A stretch of DNA of 64,000 nt from Lottia gigantea (Eukaryota > Mollusca > Gastropoda > Lottiidae), in the NCBI RefSeq assembly GCF_000327385.1, contig NW_008706957.1, positions 631,408-695,407 on the forward strand, given 5' to 3'. A program made the position numbers and the translations under genes. The notes beneath the pieces were generated by a model. It had not been told where the DNA came from and made no database searches. It saw only the letters and a list, made by a program, of their open reading frames with translations. The first letter of the stretch is position 1; every line of letters starts with the position of its first letter. Below are positions 13,041 to 26,587 of this stretch, piece by piece.

Positions 13041-16000
13041 CTGAAAATATAATGAATAGTTGATTATTACAAAGCAACACATTCCCTTTGGATCAAGTAT
13101 AAGCAACACCAGTATAAGGAATCAGAAACTATTGTATACTGGTGCTATTTTGGACTATGAAAACACTTATAATTGACTGATGTACGTCAAACATGTACTT
13201 CCTATTAATAAATTTTGGAACATGTGCAGTGTGCAATGAGGGAAATGTCTATTATTCACCTCCTATTCCTTTTCAATTTCTATGGTTTATAAAATATCCT
13301 CCGCTTTTTACCCAAGTCATTTAAGAAACATACAAGGATGCTGGCGAAATTTACTTCATTGATCACAGCATGCCGTTGGCTGAATTCATAAGCCTTATAA
13401 GATGTAAAAATTAGAACATAAAAGTCCATATATATAAGATATACAAATTAATTTTATCTTGACTCATCACAAATTTAAAACATTTGTTATAACATCATAC
13501 AAAACACCATCTTATCCTTTGTAATTTTCATCTACATAACTTCTACTGTGTACTTTTCAATGTGTTTTGTAAGCAGCATTTTATTTATTTGTTATGGCCC
13601 TGACAATGATCTCAGCTGGGGTTTTTATGCTCTGTCTACTGAAACTAGTTGATGAAAAGACGATATCCGCCTTCGTGTCAGGAGAGCTTGGTGACATGCA
13701 CACAAATATATACTTTCTATACACCCCATCTACATTATATCAATAACGTCCTGATAAAAACAAGCCAGTAACAAGTTGAAAAGTAAATTATTTTATGTTT
13801 AAACAGGTGAATAATAGTTTGATTTAAACCGTGCATGGTGTTTGCTTGTCAGAAAATATATTTCTTTTTTGGCTTTACTGAGAAACAATTAAATCGACGT
13901 TTTGTTTCATATTTCACTTGACTTGATACATTCATTCTTTCTGTGAATATATATACGTAACAGAAAAAATACAAGTTAATTTGCATTACTATGATGCTAG
14001 AAAAATCAGCACACAGGCATCAGGGCAACATCAACTTTTGGATTAATAATTACCAAATGATACCAACACCAAACATAAGACCATCATCAACCATAAGACC
14101 ATCACCAAACATAAGACCGGCGCCAGCAATAGAAAACCTCAGTAATGATGTCAATATCAACATTTGGAAAAATCAACATAGGTATTGAGATCAACACCAC
14201 CAATGAGATCAACATCACTAATGATATCAACACCAGCAATGAGATCAACATCACCAATGAGATCAACATCAGCAATGAGATTAAAATCACCAATGATATC
14301 AACGCCATCAATGAGATCAACAGCAGCAATGAGATCAACATCACCAATGAGTTTAAAATCACCAATGATATCAACGTCATCAATGAGATCAACAGCAGCA
14401 ATGAGATCAACACCTGCAATGAGATCAACACCAGCAATGAGATCAATACCACCAATGAGCTTTACACCAGCAATAAGGAACATCACCAATGAGATCAACA
14501 TTAACAAAGAGATCCACACAAACAATGAGATCAACACCAACAATGAGATCAATACCAGCAATAAGGAACACCACCAATGAGATCAACACCAGAAATAAGG
14601 GACACCAGCAATGAGATTAATATCAACGATGAGATCAACACCAACGATGAGATCAATACCAACAATGAGATCAACATAAAAAATGAGATCAACACCAACG
14701 ATGAGATATATATCAGCTATCAAATCAACACGGCAATGAAGTCACTATCATCATTGAAACAAAATCGCAAAATGAGGCCTCCACGATCTATGAGACTAGC
14801 ACCAGCGATGAAACCTTATATCCTAAGTGTACACAATTCGGACAATGATAGATTACAAAATACAACGAAAACTTTTGCAATAAGAATAGCTAACAGGACA
14901 AAACAGCAACTAAAGCTAAGGAATAACAAAGTACACAATTTGAAAACAATACAAATAAGAACCACTTTCAAAGAATTTACGGAAACTGCACTAACAAAAG
15001 AAATGAATGACAAAAGAATTAAATTCGGCTGGTTGTGCATTTTACTGCTAATGATAAGGACATTCAAGACCCCGGCTGTTTCAAGATCTTCAAGTGCACA
15101 ACCTGCAGAGCAAACATTGACCTCGTTGTAAAATGCAAAAAGATACGCCATCTTCCTATCGACATAAACGTTAAAGATAAAGTATAATATTATCTGAACT
15201 TAGGGTCATTATTTTCATACCACTGAGCAATTGGTTCGCATTATAACAATTTGTGTTGCTGTGTTCTCTTTATGGGACAATAAAGTAGACATTCACAGCC
15301 CAGAAATCCTTTTAAGTCGCTGTTGGAGATACCCCAGTGGTCTTCTCACGTCATATGACACCATACCACAAATTCACGAAAAATCTTATAAATATTTACG
15401 AGAGTATAACAGTCGTATTAAACACTGTGGGTAGAAAATAAGGTATTTAGTACAGGGATCAAGGTATCAGAATCTAGAGGTGTACAAATCCGAGGACTGC
15501 TGCAACGATTCCTTACTTTTACGCCCGACATTCATGTTTGCTTTCCCAATTTTGAAACTTTTAGTATAGAATTGTATCCTAATTAATGGTGCATTTAATC
15601 ATTAATTGTTTTAAGTTTTCAACTTAAATTCTCCTTGTCCCTTCTATGAGTTATTTATAAACGCCTGAATCAGTATATATCATCAAAATAGATATGAAAT
15701 ATAGTTTATCATTAACATTATCCGCCTATGATTGGCAAGTCTTAGATAAGTGTTGTAAACGATGTTCATCAGTGAATGACTGTGAAACGGTCTACCTTTC
15801 TGCAATCAAGAAATGAGTTTGGACATGCTTTGATTGGTTTAGAATAACATCATTAGAACTGGACTGTACTAGTAAACTTGTAACAATGGAGACGAAATAT
15901 ATTAGAAAACAAAGGAGCGAAATTGTAATATAATTGAAATTAGAATGACATTTCTGTTCCTGTAAATGAGACAAAGCTGGAGTATTTTTTCTACAAAGGA

Positions 16001-19000
16001 AAAATAAGGACCCGAATGAAATATGTAACATGAAAAATAGTTTTACATCAAATTCTTCCTTACCTAGTGGAGAACGCCATGCAGTGTACAATACAATGAA
16101 AAACAAATTGGAAGAAATAGCTTACTCTCTTTCATTTTCTGTCAAGGTGTGTTATTAGGTTTCTACATTGTCACTTTAAATGACATGTTGTTACGCTTTG
16201 TAATTCTTTGGCTCGTGTGACCGGTTCAAATATTCACCTTCTTACAGAATTATTATTATAAAACATTCTAATGACCCCAATAAGAGGACAAAGGTCACAT
16301 ACAGCTGTCAACGAGGACTTCTTATATATCTAATCGCTTTAAACCAAGACCTAATTGGTCTAAATCTTTTCAAGTCACACTATGTCAGTAATTGTATTAA
16401 TGACCACAAAAATCCTTTCAAAAAATATAATTAGTGTTCGAGAAAAATATTTACCAAATTTAGGTAAGGGACTCCAATTGATCCATTATAATGACAATAC
16501 AGTTACTTTATAAGACGAGATCACAATGATAATCATGCAAGCATTACCCTTGATGCAAATTGGACGTATAGCAAATGCTTTATATAAGGTCTGTAAAGCA
16601 ATGGTATAACCTTGCTTATATAATAAATAAGCCGATCTGGATGCTTGAGGTTTAGTTTCCGTTTTCTTTTCTGTGAATGTCTTAACATGCCATGCATGAT
16701 CTGACAAAATGTTTAAGCAGTACATGTTCCTAGTTATTTAGATATCTAATCAAATGCTCTGCTAAATTAAAGATTAACTATGGGATATTCATTATTCATT
16801 TAGCAGCGTTTGTTTGACTGGCTTAAAATTGAGTCAAAATTTGAACTATAGGCACGATTTGCAGAAGAAATTTGTCGGATCATGAATGACTAGTGTATGA
16901 ACCCATAGAAAATAGAGCCATTCGAAGCATTTAGACTGCTGTGTACATAACATTAATATTTTTTCCATTATATAGTCTCAAAACATACATCATAAGAATT
17001 TTTATTTGATCACCCTATTTTTAAACGTCTGTATGATACATGATTGCTTTAAGCCAACTGATAGTATTGACTGTTGTTTAATAGATGATAAATGAATTGT
17101 GGTTTTTTAATCCTGTAATTTTAACAGAAGAATAACCTCATTGACATCTGAAATGATTGATAATTATATATTAAATTTCTGTTCACACAATATGTTATGT
17201 ATACTTAGACTTGGGCTAAAATATTTTATTTCCAATCTACTTAAATTTTTTCTTTTTTATTATCTTATCTAAATGTTTAAACTTGATTATATAAAATTTG
17301 CAATTTTTATGGTAAATAGAGTAGGTGGCAAAGAAAAACGTTTAGATTTTCATTTTAATCCGAAAAAGATACATACATTTCTTAGACCAAAGTAAAAGTA
17401 ATACTGTATTTCGAAAGTAAGAGGCAGTTAATCGCATTTTCGACTGTAAAAAGTTCTCTTTGAACGTACCTATACGCTGCCATGCATGTTAAATATCTTC
17501 ACATTGTCAAACTATTGTGAACTTCGTCTTATACCTTGACTACAATAGTCACCTTTCTTGTATCACGGAATGCAGTGATTTGATTGTATTCTTGTGAATA
17601 CAGCCAATGACAGCCCCCGATCGAAGGCCTATAAACCTTAAGTCATAATGTTTACATACTTAAATGTCGGGGGCTCTGATTGGCTTGCTCTAGCGTGCAA
17701 TCCAACCAAATCTCTGCATTCAGTGATACAAGATAAGTGGGTATTGCAGTCAAGGTATTAGTCGTTAATCGTAATAGATTGACATCGTAGAAATGATAAG
17801 TCGGTAGTTAAACGTTTCCTTAAAATACACCTGATATAAATTGCCATGTTGACTATCTAAATGATATACTATTGAAATATGTTTAATCATGACTTAAAAT
17901 ACCTCAACCAAAGAACTGAGTACTTGACAAAGTCGAAACACGACCCAAATGACTTCTTATTGACACGTGCATACCACACACTAATTATTTGCTATTTCTT
18001 TCAAGTTGTTATTATGACATAGCCAATGGAAATAACAAAAACAAAATTCTACTCGTCGTTGCGTACACTCCTTGTAACTCCAAAGTCATAAACCCTTTTT
18101 GAATAAATAAATTCTTTTCAAAAGGGCTGAATACGAAACTTGAAATTAAAATAGGAAAATAAGGCAATAGTCAGCCATTACAACTGTAATTCAATTAAAT
18201 AGTACATTTTCTCTGGAAATTTGGTCAGTCAAATGTTATTTGACAGGTAAACAAATATGCAAAAATGTTTCGTTTACTAAATAAAATGGTGTCTTCATAT
18301 AAACGGTCAGGTCACGTACAAATATCATTTAAAAAACGAAACAAATAGAAAATAATTATGATCCTACATGTTAATGCGATGATGTTATGAAATAGAAAAA
18401 TCGTTCTTATATCAATTACGACTAAAGTACAAAAAAGGTACTAATAAGTCACTAATTAGTACATAATGTAAGAACCAATCATATACTAATAAATACTAAT
18501 AAACCGTATGGTCTGAAAATTGATTTACCTAGTTTTGATCAGTTGTATTGTTAACAGCAGACATCTGTTACCTTAGCATTCCCAGCAGATCAATTAAGAA
18601 CCATAATCGATTACTGACAAAGAAAACTCATTTTTCATCATAGCCAGATACCTGCTGGACTTCACCATAAGCTTGTGGTTCCATTAAATAAACATTCAAA
18701 TCAACGAAACCTAGTTGATATACCCAATCGCAAGTGGTTACAAGTGTAAGACAAGACTCTAGCCACATTATAGTTGAGCTCAAATTCAACAAAGCCTTGG
18801 GCATAAAGCTGATAAAAGTTCAATAAGCAAAAATCAAAATGACTTCACTCGAAGTCGAATTACATTTAGAACCAAATTTTCAATACTAAGACAAAATTTG
18901 ACAGAGGTCAGCAAGTAAACTTAGAGGTTCACAAAAAATCAAACTCAATCTATTTCGATTATTCATGTCATTCTAAGGCTGCCATCAATCTGCTCTAGTG

Positions 19001-21683
19001 TCGTTTTATTAGGCCGTTTGGAATGCAAGAGGTAAAATAACTTTAAATTAGCCAAGTAAACACTAGAACGTAGGTTGAGAAACATAAAAACGTTGACTTT
19101 AAAGATTTCCGATACACAGACTTCAATCGCATTCCTGAACTTTCTCGCCTTTCATTTTGTTAGCTATTACGTCATACATGTATATAACCTATAACCTAGG
19201 TAACATGGAATGTTATTGCATGCGTCCAATAACAAAGGTAAAAAGGATGTTACTGTATACAACCTATATCATAGGTAACATGGAATGTTACTGAATATAA
19301 CATGGGCAACATGGAATGTATAAAATCTATAACAATGTTAACATAAATAACACTCCAAGTTACTGTATACCGCCAAGAGATAAATTGGAATGTTACTGTA
19401 TAATTCTCTATAACATAAGTGCCAAAAAATGATTTTGTATACAACCTCAAACATAAAAATATAACACAAGTGTCAAGGAATGTTACTGTATACAACCTCA
19501 AACATAAGAATATGGAATGTTACTGTACATAAACTATAACATAAGTGCCAAAGAATGATTCCGTATACAACCTCAAACATAAGAATATAACATAAGTGCC
19601 TAAAATTGATTCTGTATTCAACCTCAAACATAAGAATTTGGAATGTTACTATACATAACCTATAACATAAGTGCCAAAGAATGTTACAGTATATAACATC
19701 AAGCGTAGGAATATGGAATATTACTGTACATAACCTATAACATTAGTACCAAAGAATGTTACAGTATACAACCTCAAACATAAGAATATGGAATGTTACT
19801 GTACATAACCTATAACATAAGTGCCAAAGAATGTTACTGTATACAACCTCAAACATAAGAATATGGAATGTTACTGTACATAACCTATAACATAAGTGCC
19901 AAAGTATGTTACTGTATACAACCTCAAACATAAGAATATAGAATGTTACTGTACATAACCTATAACATAAGTGCCAAAGAATGTTACAGTATACAACCTC
20001 AAACATAAGAATATGGAATGTTACTGTACATAACCTATAACATAAGTGCCAAAGTATGTTAGTGTATACAACCTCATACATAAAAATATGGAATGTTACT
20101 GTACATAACCTATAACAAAAGTGCCAAAGAATGTTACAGTATATAACATCAAGCGTAGGAATATGGAATGTAACTGTACATAACCTATAACATAAGTGCC
20201 AAAGAATGTTACTGTATACAACCTCAAACATAAGAATATAGAATGTAACTGCACATAACCTAAAACATAAGTACCAAAGTATGTTACTGTATACAACCTC
20301 AAACATATGAATATGGAATATTACTGTACATTACCTATAACATAAGTGCCAAGGAATGTTACTGTATACAACCTCAATCATAAGAATATGAAATGTTACT
20401 GTACATCACCTACAACGTGAGTGCCTAAGATTGATTCTGTATACAACCTCAAACATATGAATATTGAATGTAACTGTACATAATCTATAACATAAGTGTC
20501 AAGGAATGTTACTGTATACAACCTCAAACATAAGAATATGGAATGTTACTGCACACCTATAACATAAGTGCCTAAGATTGATTCTGCATACAACATCAAA
20601 CATAAGTAATATAGAATGTTACTGTATACAACCTATAGCATAAGTGTCAACTTTATCTTAGCGTCAAGGAATGTAACTGTATAATACCTATAACACATGT
20701 GTCAAGGAGTGTTACTGCATAAACCTGTACATAGGTGCTATATATTGTTACGGTGCATAACCTATAACATAAGTGCCAAATAATGTTACTGTATAAAACC
20801 TGTACATAGGTGATAATGAAGGTTACTGTATACGGGCTTAAAACATGTAACAGGTAACCTGTTCTGTCACTGTAAACATTCAAAGTGACCAGAGGATCAT
20901 TTCACATGGCCGACACATGTTTCGTGAATCTATTTTGGAGATGGAGATTAACTTGTCCATTTTGGGGAAATAAGTAACAAAGCCCATTCACGTTGCTGAC
21001 GTGTATTTCGAAGTCAGAATTTAGAATTCGCATCAAAACAGACAGATATAAAATCTTATAATTGTTTTAAAATTTACCTGGTGTTTTCTGGTGTTAACGG
21101 AACTGCGAGTCTCTGCCATCAACTTCTCTTGATTTTCCCTCAACTTCTTAAGTTCTTCAGTACCAGCAATACTTGCTTCCAGTCGAGCTTTCATTCTGTC
21201 TGTCTCAGTTCGTTTCAAGATGGGGACTCTTACACTTCCTGGAAGTTCGTTTAACGATCGAGAACGTCTCATCGGACTAGGCATAGCTGTAGGTTTAGGA
21301 TCACTCAAATCTTCTTTAGGAATATACTGATCCAATATGGCGGCTATTTCTGGACATGAAAACTTCTGTCTGAAATTCTCCAACCTTTTAGAATTGTTGT
21401 TAGAATCAGCTGAAACATTGGAATATACCGGACCCTTTTCTCGAAGAGCCGGGTTCATTATCACATCCATTGAACGAGAAAGTCCTCTTTGAAGATTTGA
21501 ATTTTTTGTGTGAGCTAATCCTCCTCTTAAAGTTGGCGAATCTCTTGAAGGATGATAAAAATTCGATGAAGAATTACCAGATTGTTTCGAAGATGTCCCG
21601 CTAGATCTGCTTTGTACGTCATTTCTACCATCCATTTTCAAAATGTCTTTGTCTGGGGGTATGGTTTTCGAGATCACATCCAT
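11697..21683 (-). CDS. Two-exon gene: serine-rich, largely disordered protein with a C-terminal PDZ-ligand-like TEV
   Basis: Two exons (21078-21683 and 11697-13040) join in phase 0 through a good donor (caccag|gtaaatt) and a good acceptor (ttatattttcag|aatcga) to give 649 residues. ATG at 21683 is the first after an in-frame TAA 48 bases upstream. The N-terminal 200 residues contain several basic-Ser motifs (RRSRSLNELP at about 139-148, LSRSMD near 70), a more ordered segment (FRQKFSCPEIAAILDQYIPK, about 104-123) and a charged, probably helical run (about 160-200). The second exon is very rich in Ser, Asn and Pro with RRYSDN, RRTQSY and RRSSMQS. The protein ends RTQTEV, matching the class I PDZ ligand pattern T-x-V. 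I infer a cytoplasmic scaffold or signalling adaptor with kinase and 14-3-3-type sites; I do not recognise the orthologue. More 5' non-coding exons may exist. Confidence 0.8.
14187..14738. repeat. 18-bp minisatellite open in several frames on both strands
   Basis: About 30 units of the type accaatgagatcaacatc. Since 18 is a multiple of three and the unit lacks stop codons in several frames, overlapping open frames of 115-134 codons appear on both strands, encoding six-residue repeats such as MRSTSP, NEINIT or LISLVM. The frame running on to 15131 has no recognisable domain. I treat these as consequences of the repeat rather than genes. Confidence 0.9.
17494..17796. mobile_element. Non-autonomous inverted-repeat element (MITE-like), copy 1
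   Basis: The ends (atcttcacattgtcaaact and the complement of agattgacatcgtagaaat) are imperfect inverted repeats. The interior shares cgtcttatacc-tgactgca, ttgtatcacgga and the attggctg/tacagcca arms with copies at 33837-34141 and 39543-39765. No coding capacity. The TIR and palindromic build suggest a DNA-transposon derivative; the superfamily is undetermined. Confidence 0.75.
19231..20880. repeat. 75-bp minisatellite (about 1.6 kb)
   Basis: The landmark gtacataacc recurs at exactly 75-bp spacing (19801, 19876, 19951), and units are 80-95% alike by eye. Each unit has two related halves, each with aatgttactgta. The period is a multiple of three, so a stop-free 187-codon minus-strand frame (repeating FEVVYSNILWHLCYRLCTVT) results. 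It has no signal peptide or splice logic and is not called as a gene. Outer units at 19.25-19.7 and 20.4-20.9 kb are more degenerate. Confidence 0.9.
21078..21683 (-). CDS. Serine-rich gene, coding exon 1
   Basis: Encodes residues 1-202, ends at a codon boundary (Q202), and is followed by the donor GTAAAT at 21077. A short open extension past the donor is intron read-through. Confidence 0.82.
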
Positions 21684-22407
21684 TAGAACCAAAAAGCGTA
21701 TCCAATGACTTTCTAGAATGCTTTACCCATAGGATCGCACATTTAAATGGTTATCACCAAAATATACACAAGAGCAAAGTGCACGACGGTTATACTCGCT
21801 CGTTGTCCACTTCCTCTTAGATAGAATGTTGGTACGAAATAGATGGCTAAAAAATTAACTTCTCCAATCCGAAGTTAAAAACACCTAAATCCACTGTAGT
21901 GGTTACGTAACGATTAAGACGTACCTTCAAACCTTACTCAAGAGTTACATTGAGTTCAAAGCAAACTTTCCAATTTTAATGTAGTGTTTTCTTACAATCC
22001 AATGTCATTTTGACACAGTAAAGTTTTAAAGTTTACCTACTAAGTATAGCCGACTGTCTATAAATCATTAGAATGTCATATATTGAACACACATTAAGCC
22101 TAATCACGATCCACACACAGCAAGTTACCTTTCCCTATTTCAATATGTATGTGAATAGTTTCGCTATGGGGTATATCATCTACAAAATAACAATTTCACA
22201 CATATTTTTATTGTTAAAGTCTGTGATATACATGAGATTGTCCCTTTGTATCGTGTAACTCAAATTTTTATGATTATAGCCGCCTTGAGCATCGTTGAAA
22301 GTCTTGAAAATCATTATTGCTGTCTGTAAAATCACATGGGGGTCCTTGATCACCACAAGTAAGCATATTTGTGTCTGTTTTTGTCGTAACTTTCACAAGT
22401 CCACGAT
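21684..22407. other. 5' flank of the serine-rich gene
   Basis: Would contain the promoter and 5' UTR of the minus-strand gene. An in-frame TAA lies just upstream of its ATG. No clear TATA box or CpG-rich patch was identified. Confidence 0.4.
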
Positions 22408-22655
22408 GTTCCTGAAAGTCACAGAAATTCCTTCGAATACATTGACGTTCCCAGGACACAAGACGTGATTTGCGTAATCCTTACGTTGCGTAATCTCTCT
22501 GTTGTCACAGAATCACAAATATTCTAAACCATAAGTTCCTGAAGTCACAGAAATTTCACCGAACACGGTTCCAAAGTCACAAGAAGCGATTTTAATAGAC
22601 CTCACCTCTCTATGTTGTCACAGAATCACAAATCTTTTAAACCATAAGACGTTGT
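22408..22655. repeat. Two-unit tandem duplication (about 126 bp)
   Basis: gttcctgaa-gtcacagaaatt, gacgt/cggttcc, aatcacaaat-ttctaaacca and ataag occur in the same order at 22408-22533 and 22534-22655. No coding potential. Confidence 0.7.
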
Positions 22656-23424
22656 TTGACAACAATGTAGCTGTTTGTATTCTATCGAAAGAAAATTTCT
22701 TCTTTCAAATTCCTTTCATATGTTGTACAATATTTTGTTCAAATGGTTCAATTGTATCTACTTGAGTAATACCAAGGCGTTTTTTATCATTGGCAGATAG
22801 TAAACATTGAAGCTAACTGGTATAGGCTGAACACTTCAATACACGGTCGTTAAATACACATATACACATTTTTTCAACTTTCAAACTTGTACCCTTCATC
22901 ACACTTCTGTTGACATTGTCAGGCAAAAATTTTGAACCTTTCTAAAAACGTTTAGCGAGAAATTACACTATGAACTGATATAGTCCGCCTGGATTCGTTC
23001 ATCTTACACCGGTATCCAAATTACTAGATTGTCCAGACGCTTTATATCAGATGTCTGGATAAACGAATATATCAATATATTATTAACCATTTGGCAAAAA
23101 TGGTCCATGTATAGGCCTTGTTAATAGTCTATAGTCTATGATAGTATACTTTGGTATACGAAGCTATAATGTCTCCGTTTCGCTCTATCGGACGAGTTGA
23201 ATAACATTACTGGCTAATTTTCAATGAGTTAAGGGCCTATAATACATTAATAAAATTCTTTTAGTACAACAACCTAACCTAAACCATGCGTAATAAACAC
23301 CCATTCTCTGTAATAAATCTAACGATAAGTATTTCCTTACAAGATTTTACCCAAAATAAGGCGTAAACTGCTAAGGAGTATACCGCTTTACCGCTTATCC
23401 CACTCAGCAGGACTAAGTGTACAT
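22656..23424. other. Gene-free stretch
   Basis: AT-rich with no exon-like frame or recognisable repeat. Confidence 0.4.
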
Positions 23425-23602
23425 CCTGCTTGAGATTGTACCCAGTTATCCCTGTCAGTGATGCAGGTCGCGTCTAGTCGTGGGATGGAAAATTAACAGA
23501 TGCCGATGTTCTGGCAAAATGTTCCTCATTGTACACTTCATGGCGTTGCTTGTTTGCTCGATCATAATGTATATAAAAGCAGGACGTAAAACTCCATATT
23601 CT
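23425..23602 (+). repeat. SINE remnant (3' part with tail)
   Basis: Shares with the intact SINE at 28803-29123 (read in its sense direction) the strings gatgcaggt, gtctagtcg, gatgccg-tgttctggcaaa, cttcatggcgtt and the tail aggacgtaaaactccat. The middle is deleted and diverged. It also makes short meaningless open frames on both strands. Confidence 0.6.
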
Positions 23603-25773
23603 TGTGCTTTTTTTTTTTTGCTTGAGATTCCGTACAAGAATATATTGATGGATCCACTGTATCATTTAAAAAGGCCTACTTTATAAGGAAGGTACAAGAA
23701 TCATTGTAATATTTTGTAGGGTTAAGTCTCTAAAATTATAAATTGTGCTCAATCTATTAATGATTTTCCACCAAAAATTGCAGGTCAAGAAATGGGTACG
23801 CCCAAGATCACGAGCTGACTTTTTGACCCCCACACCTAGCTTGGTAAAAGATAACCAATCAGTTAGAATTAATATCCTTCAATACATGTCTTTATGTTTC
23901 AATTACCTACAATCTCTTAATGGCTAGGATAATATCCCACACGTTCACACAGAAAATACTCGAAATCTACCTATTTGGTAGTAGTTGGGTGTCGCTGTCG
24001 AGGCCGGGTGTGCTAACTTTTACGGGCGTATTTTTTTGTCTACTCAGCAGTCTAGATATTCTAGAGCTAACATTGTTGTTGATTTTAGATTGAAAACTGT
24101 GATTCTTGCAATAGTAAATTTTTGTATGTTTTGGTGAGCATTTTCCAAAAAAAAGTCATCCATTTGGAATAATGCAATGTTAGAAGGCAGACGGTCAAGC
24201 TGCAGGATCAATGGGGGCATGTAGTCAACTATCGGATATTTATTCCTGCGTGCTGAATTGGTATTCCTTAAGTAACTTTATTTTATAGGATTTACATCCC
24301 ACCAAAATCTCCACCTGAAATTAGCATAAATTTTCAAGCCAGTATACAGTAACTGACAAAGGTAAAAAAAGTATCATTAGATTATATTAATTAAAACCAT
24401 AATATTGTTTACAATATAAAATTATATCTTCTAAAACTAACAAATATAATTTTAAAATTCATGTAATATTTTTTTTTCATTCTAAATAATTAGTTTTAAA
24501 AACATCAAAATATTTCGAAATAATTTATAACATTAAGTTATCTCCCTTCGATCGCTAATTTGAAAACTTGTATGATCGCACCATTTAGCCCCAAAGCACC
24601 CCTTTTCATTTAGACGGGCTTGGTTCTCACTTACACATTATACCATTTTCCTATCGATTTAACACATTTAATCGTTGATGTGATAAATATGCCTTCATCT
24701 ACATATAGTTCGTTAACGTGCAGGTTTTCGGTTTCGTTATTTTAGTAGGTAGGTGCTGCTATTCTTTTTAATATTCCAATTGCAATATTGCAAACTGCTT
24801 GATGTTGTTGTTCGTCTTCAATACTATAAATACAGAGGTATATTATCTACAAATATTCTGAACATGCACTGTATCTCTTTTCTTGAGAATTACCACTGTC
24901 CAAGCATAATTACACTTCACTGCACACGGCATCATGACATACAAATCTTTATCGGCTTAAATTGCAGCAGACTAGTAGGACAAAAATATAAGAATGCATG
25001 TCGATACAGTCAAATACCAGTTATCTCCCATTACATGATTACCACTCTTGATTAAATTCATTCAAAGTAATGATTTTCTTAATATATGGAGAAAAAAAAA
25101 GTGGTTAAAAAAATAAACATATTATTTGATTTCCTATATACGTATTTACATTAAAACATTTAGTTTAAAAATGCTATCGGTTAAATTTGCTCTTTTATGG
25201 ATTAATATGATAGATCACATTTTAAAGTTGTTATACATATCAAATCTCGTTAGATTCTGGATATTGATAAATGTAAGTAAGTATTGATTTAAATTCTGCA
25301 TCAAAATTGATTCTTCAAAGAATATCTAATTCGTAAATTCATTCCGACCAAGACCGCTCGTACCCCCGCACCTTAAGTGGCTCTAACATCATAGCGATCA
25401 GCAGTTTCGAATGCTTGCGCCATAAGAATAGCGGTCATAAGTTTCGAACGCAACTCTCATGCAACTCATGACCACTTTCATTATTCGCATCTGGTATTCG
25501 TTATGGTTTGATTGCACCAATCTAATTTCAGTCCGACAGTTCAGTTCATGATGTCGCCGATTAGAGTCTTGTCTTGAGTTTCAACGACTGGCACGGGCAC
25601 GCGAGGAGACAAAAATCTCCAGTCGGTCGTTTTCCACCTTGTCGATAATCACGTTGATTGGTTGAAAATACAATCTTCGGGTTGGACTATTGGTAGAAAA
25701 TTTCATAGTTTACCGTAGATTTGATCCTTTACAAATACGATAATTGAATCCATTTTTGTTTAGATTGAACTTG
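23603..25773. other. Gene-free AT-rich stretch
   Basis: No supported exon. A 100-codon plus-strand frame at 24753-25055 has no splice sites, signal peptide or domain and is attributed to chance. Confidence 0.4.
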
Positions 25774-26095
25774 TAGGAGTTTTAGCACCCCTAACAAAAA
25801 CCGACTGGACTAAATACGATAGTTCTCAACAGACTTTATTCAACTTCGATTATAAAGTAGGTGACAAATTTTGTAAAAGGTTTTTTATAAATCATGTTAT
25901 TATATTTTTTATATTCATATTTTAAATTAATCAATATAAAAAAAGCGTGTATAATTTTTATATTTTTAGATTTTGTAAGATAGATATTATATTAAAGATT
26001 ATTTTGATATATTTGTATTTATCTTGTGAACTGAATTATCTCCCTTGTCAATAACCTTAAAATGTTGTTTTCAGTGGCTCAACATAGAGATCGGT
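25774..26095. repeat. AT-rich dispersed repeat, copy 1 of 3
   Basis: Begins aggagttttagcacccctaa and ends in aactgaattatctcccttgt then caataaccttaaaatgtt and ggctcaac. The same blocks occur in the same order and orientation at 26588 and 27630. Confidence 0.75.
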
Positions 26096-26587
26096 TGAAA
26101 TAATTCCACGGGCCTCTATCGATCGATAAGAGGAAAAATGCAGAAAATATGTTATACACTAGATAATATCAACTCGAAATAATACTGATATTATAGGTAC
26201 TTCTGGGTGGTTACATAACATCTGTTTAATCACTTCAAGTGTCTCAAACATGGGGAAACTTTGATCTTATCTTGAAAATACTGGTATTCACGATAGATGT
26301 ATGGACAAAGCCATGGCAGTTTCAATTTATCAAATAAGCACTTACATTAATCTAATTCAAATTACAGTTTTCTGATATTTTTGAACTACATCGTAATTTA
26401 CATGGATAGCAGTTTCGACAACAAGAAACGGGTTCAACATGACCTCCTTTTGAATGGTTAAAAGTATTACCTGTGGTACAAAATTTGCTGCATGACCGGA
26501 GATACTAACCTTCTCAAATACGATACGTATATGTATCCTTTTCTATCTACTGTTATATGTACTGTTATTAAATTGGCATTTCTTTTT

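Larger units (their letters stand above)
13041..21077 (-). other. 8-kb intron of the serine-rich gene
   Basis: Phase-0 GT-AG intron. It contains the 18-bp array (14187-14738), an inverted-repeat element (17494-17796) and the 75-bp array (19231-20880), each listed separately. The rest (13.1-14.1, 14.8-17.4 and 17.8-19.2 kb) is AT-rich with no supported exon. Confidence 0.75.

Noticed and set aside
14102-15131. Several overlapping frames of 115-184 codons on both strands
   Set aside because: Products of the 18-bp array and its flank; no domain, signal or splice context.
19743-20306. 187-codon minus-strand frame repeating FEVVYSNILWHLCYRLCTVT
   Set aside because: Entirely within the 75-bp minisatellite; the period is a multiple of three, so the frame stays open without selection.
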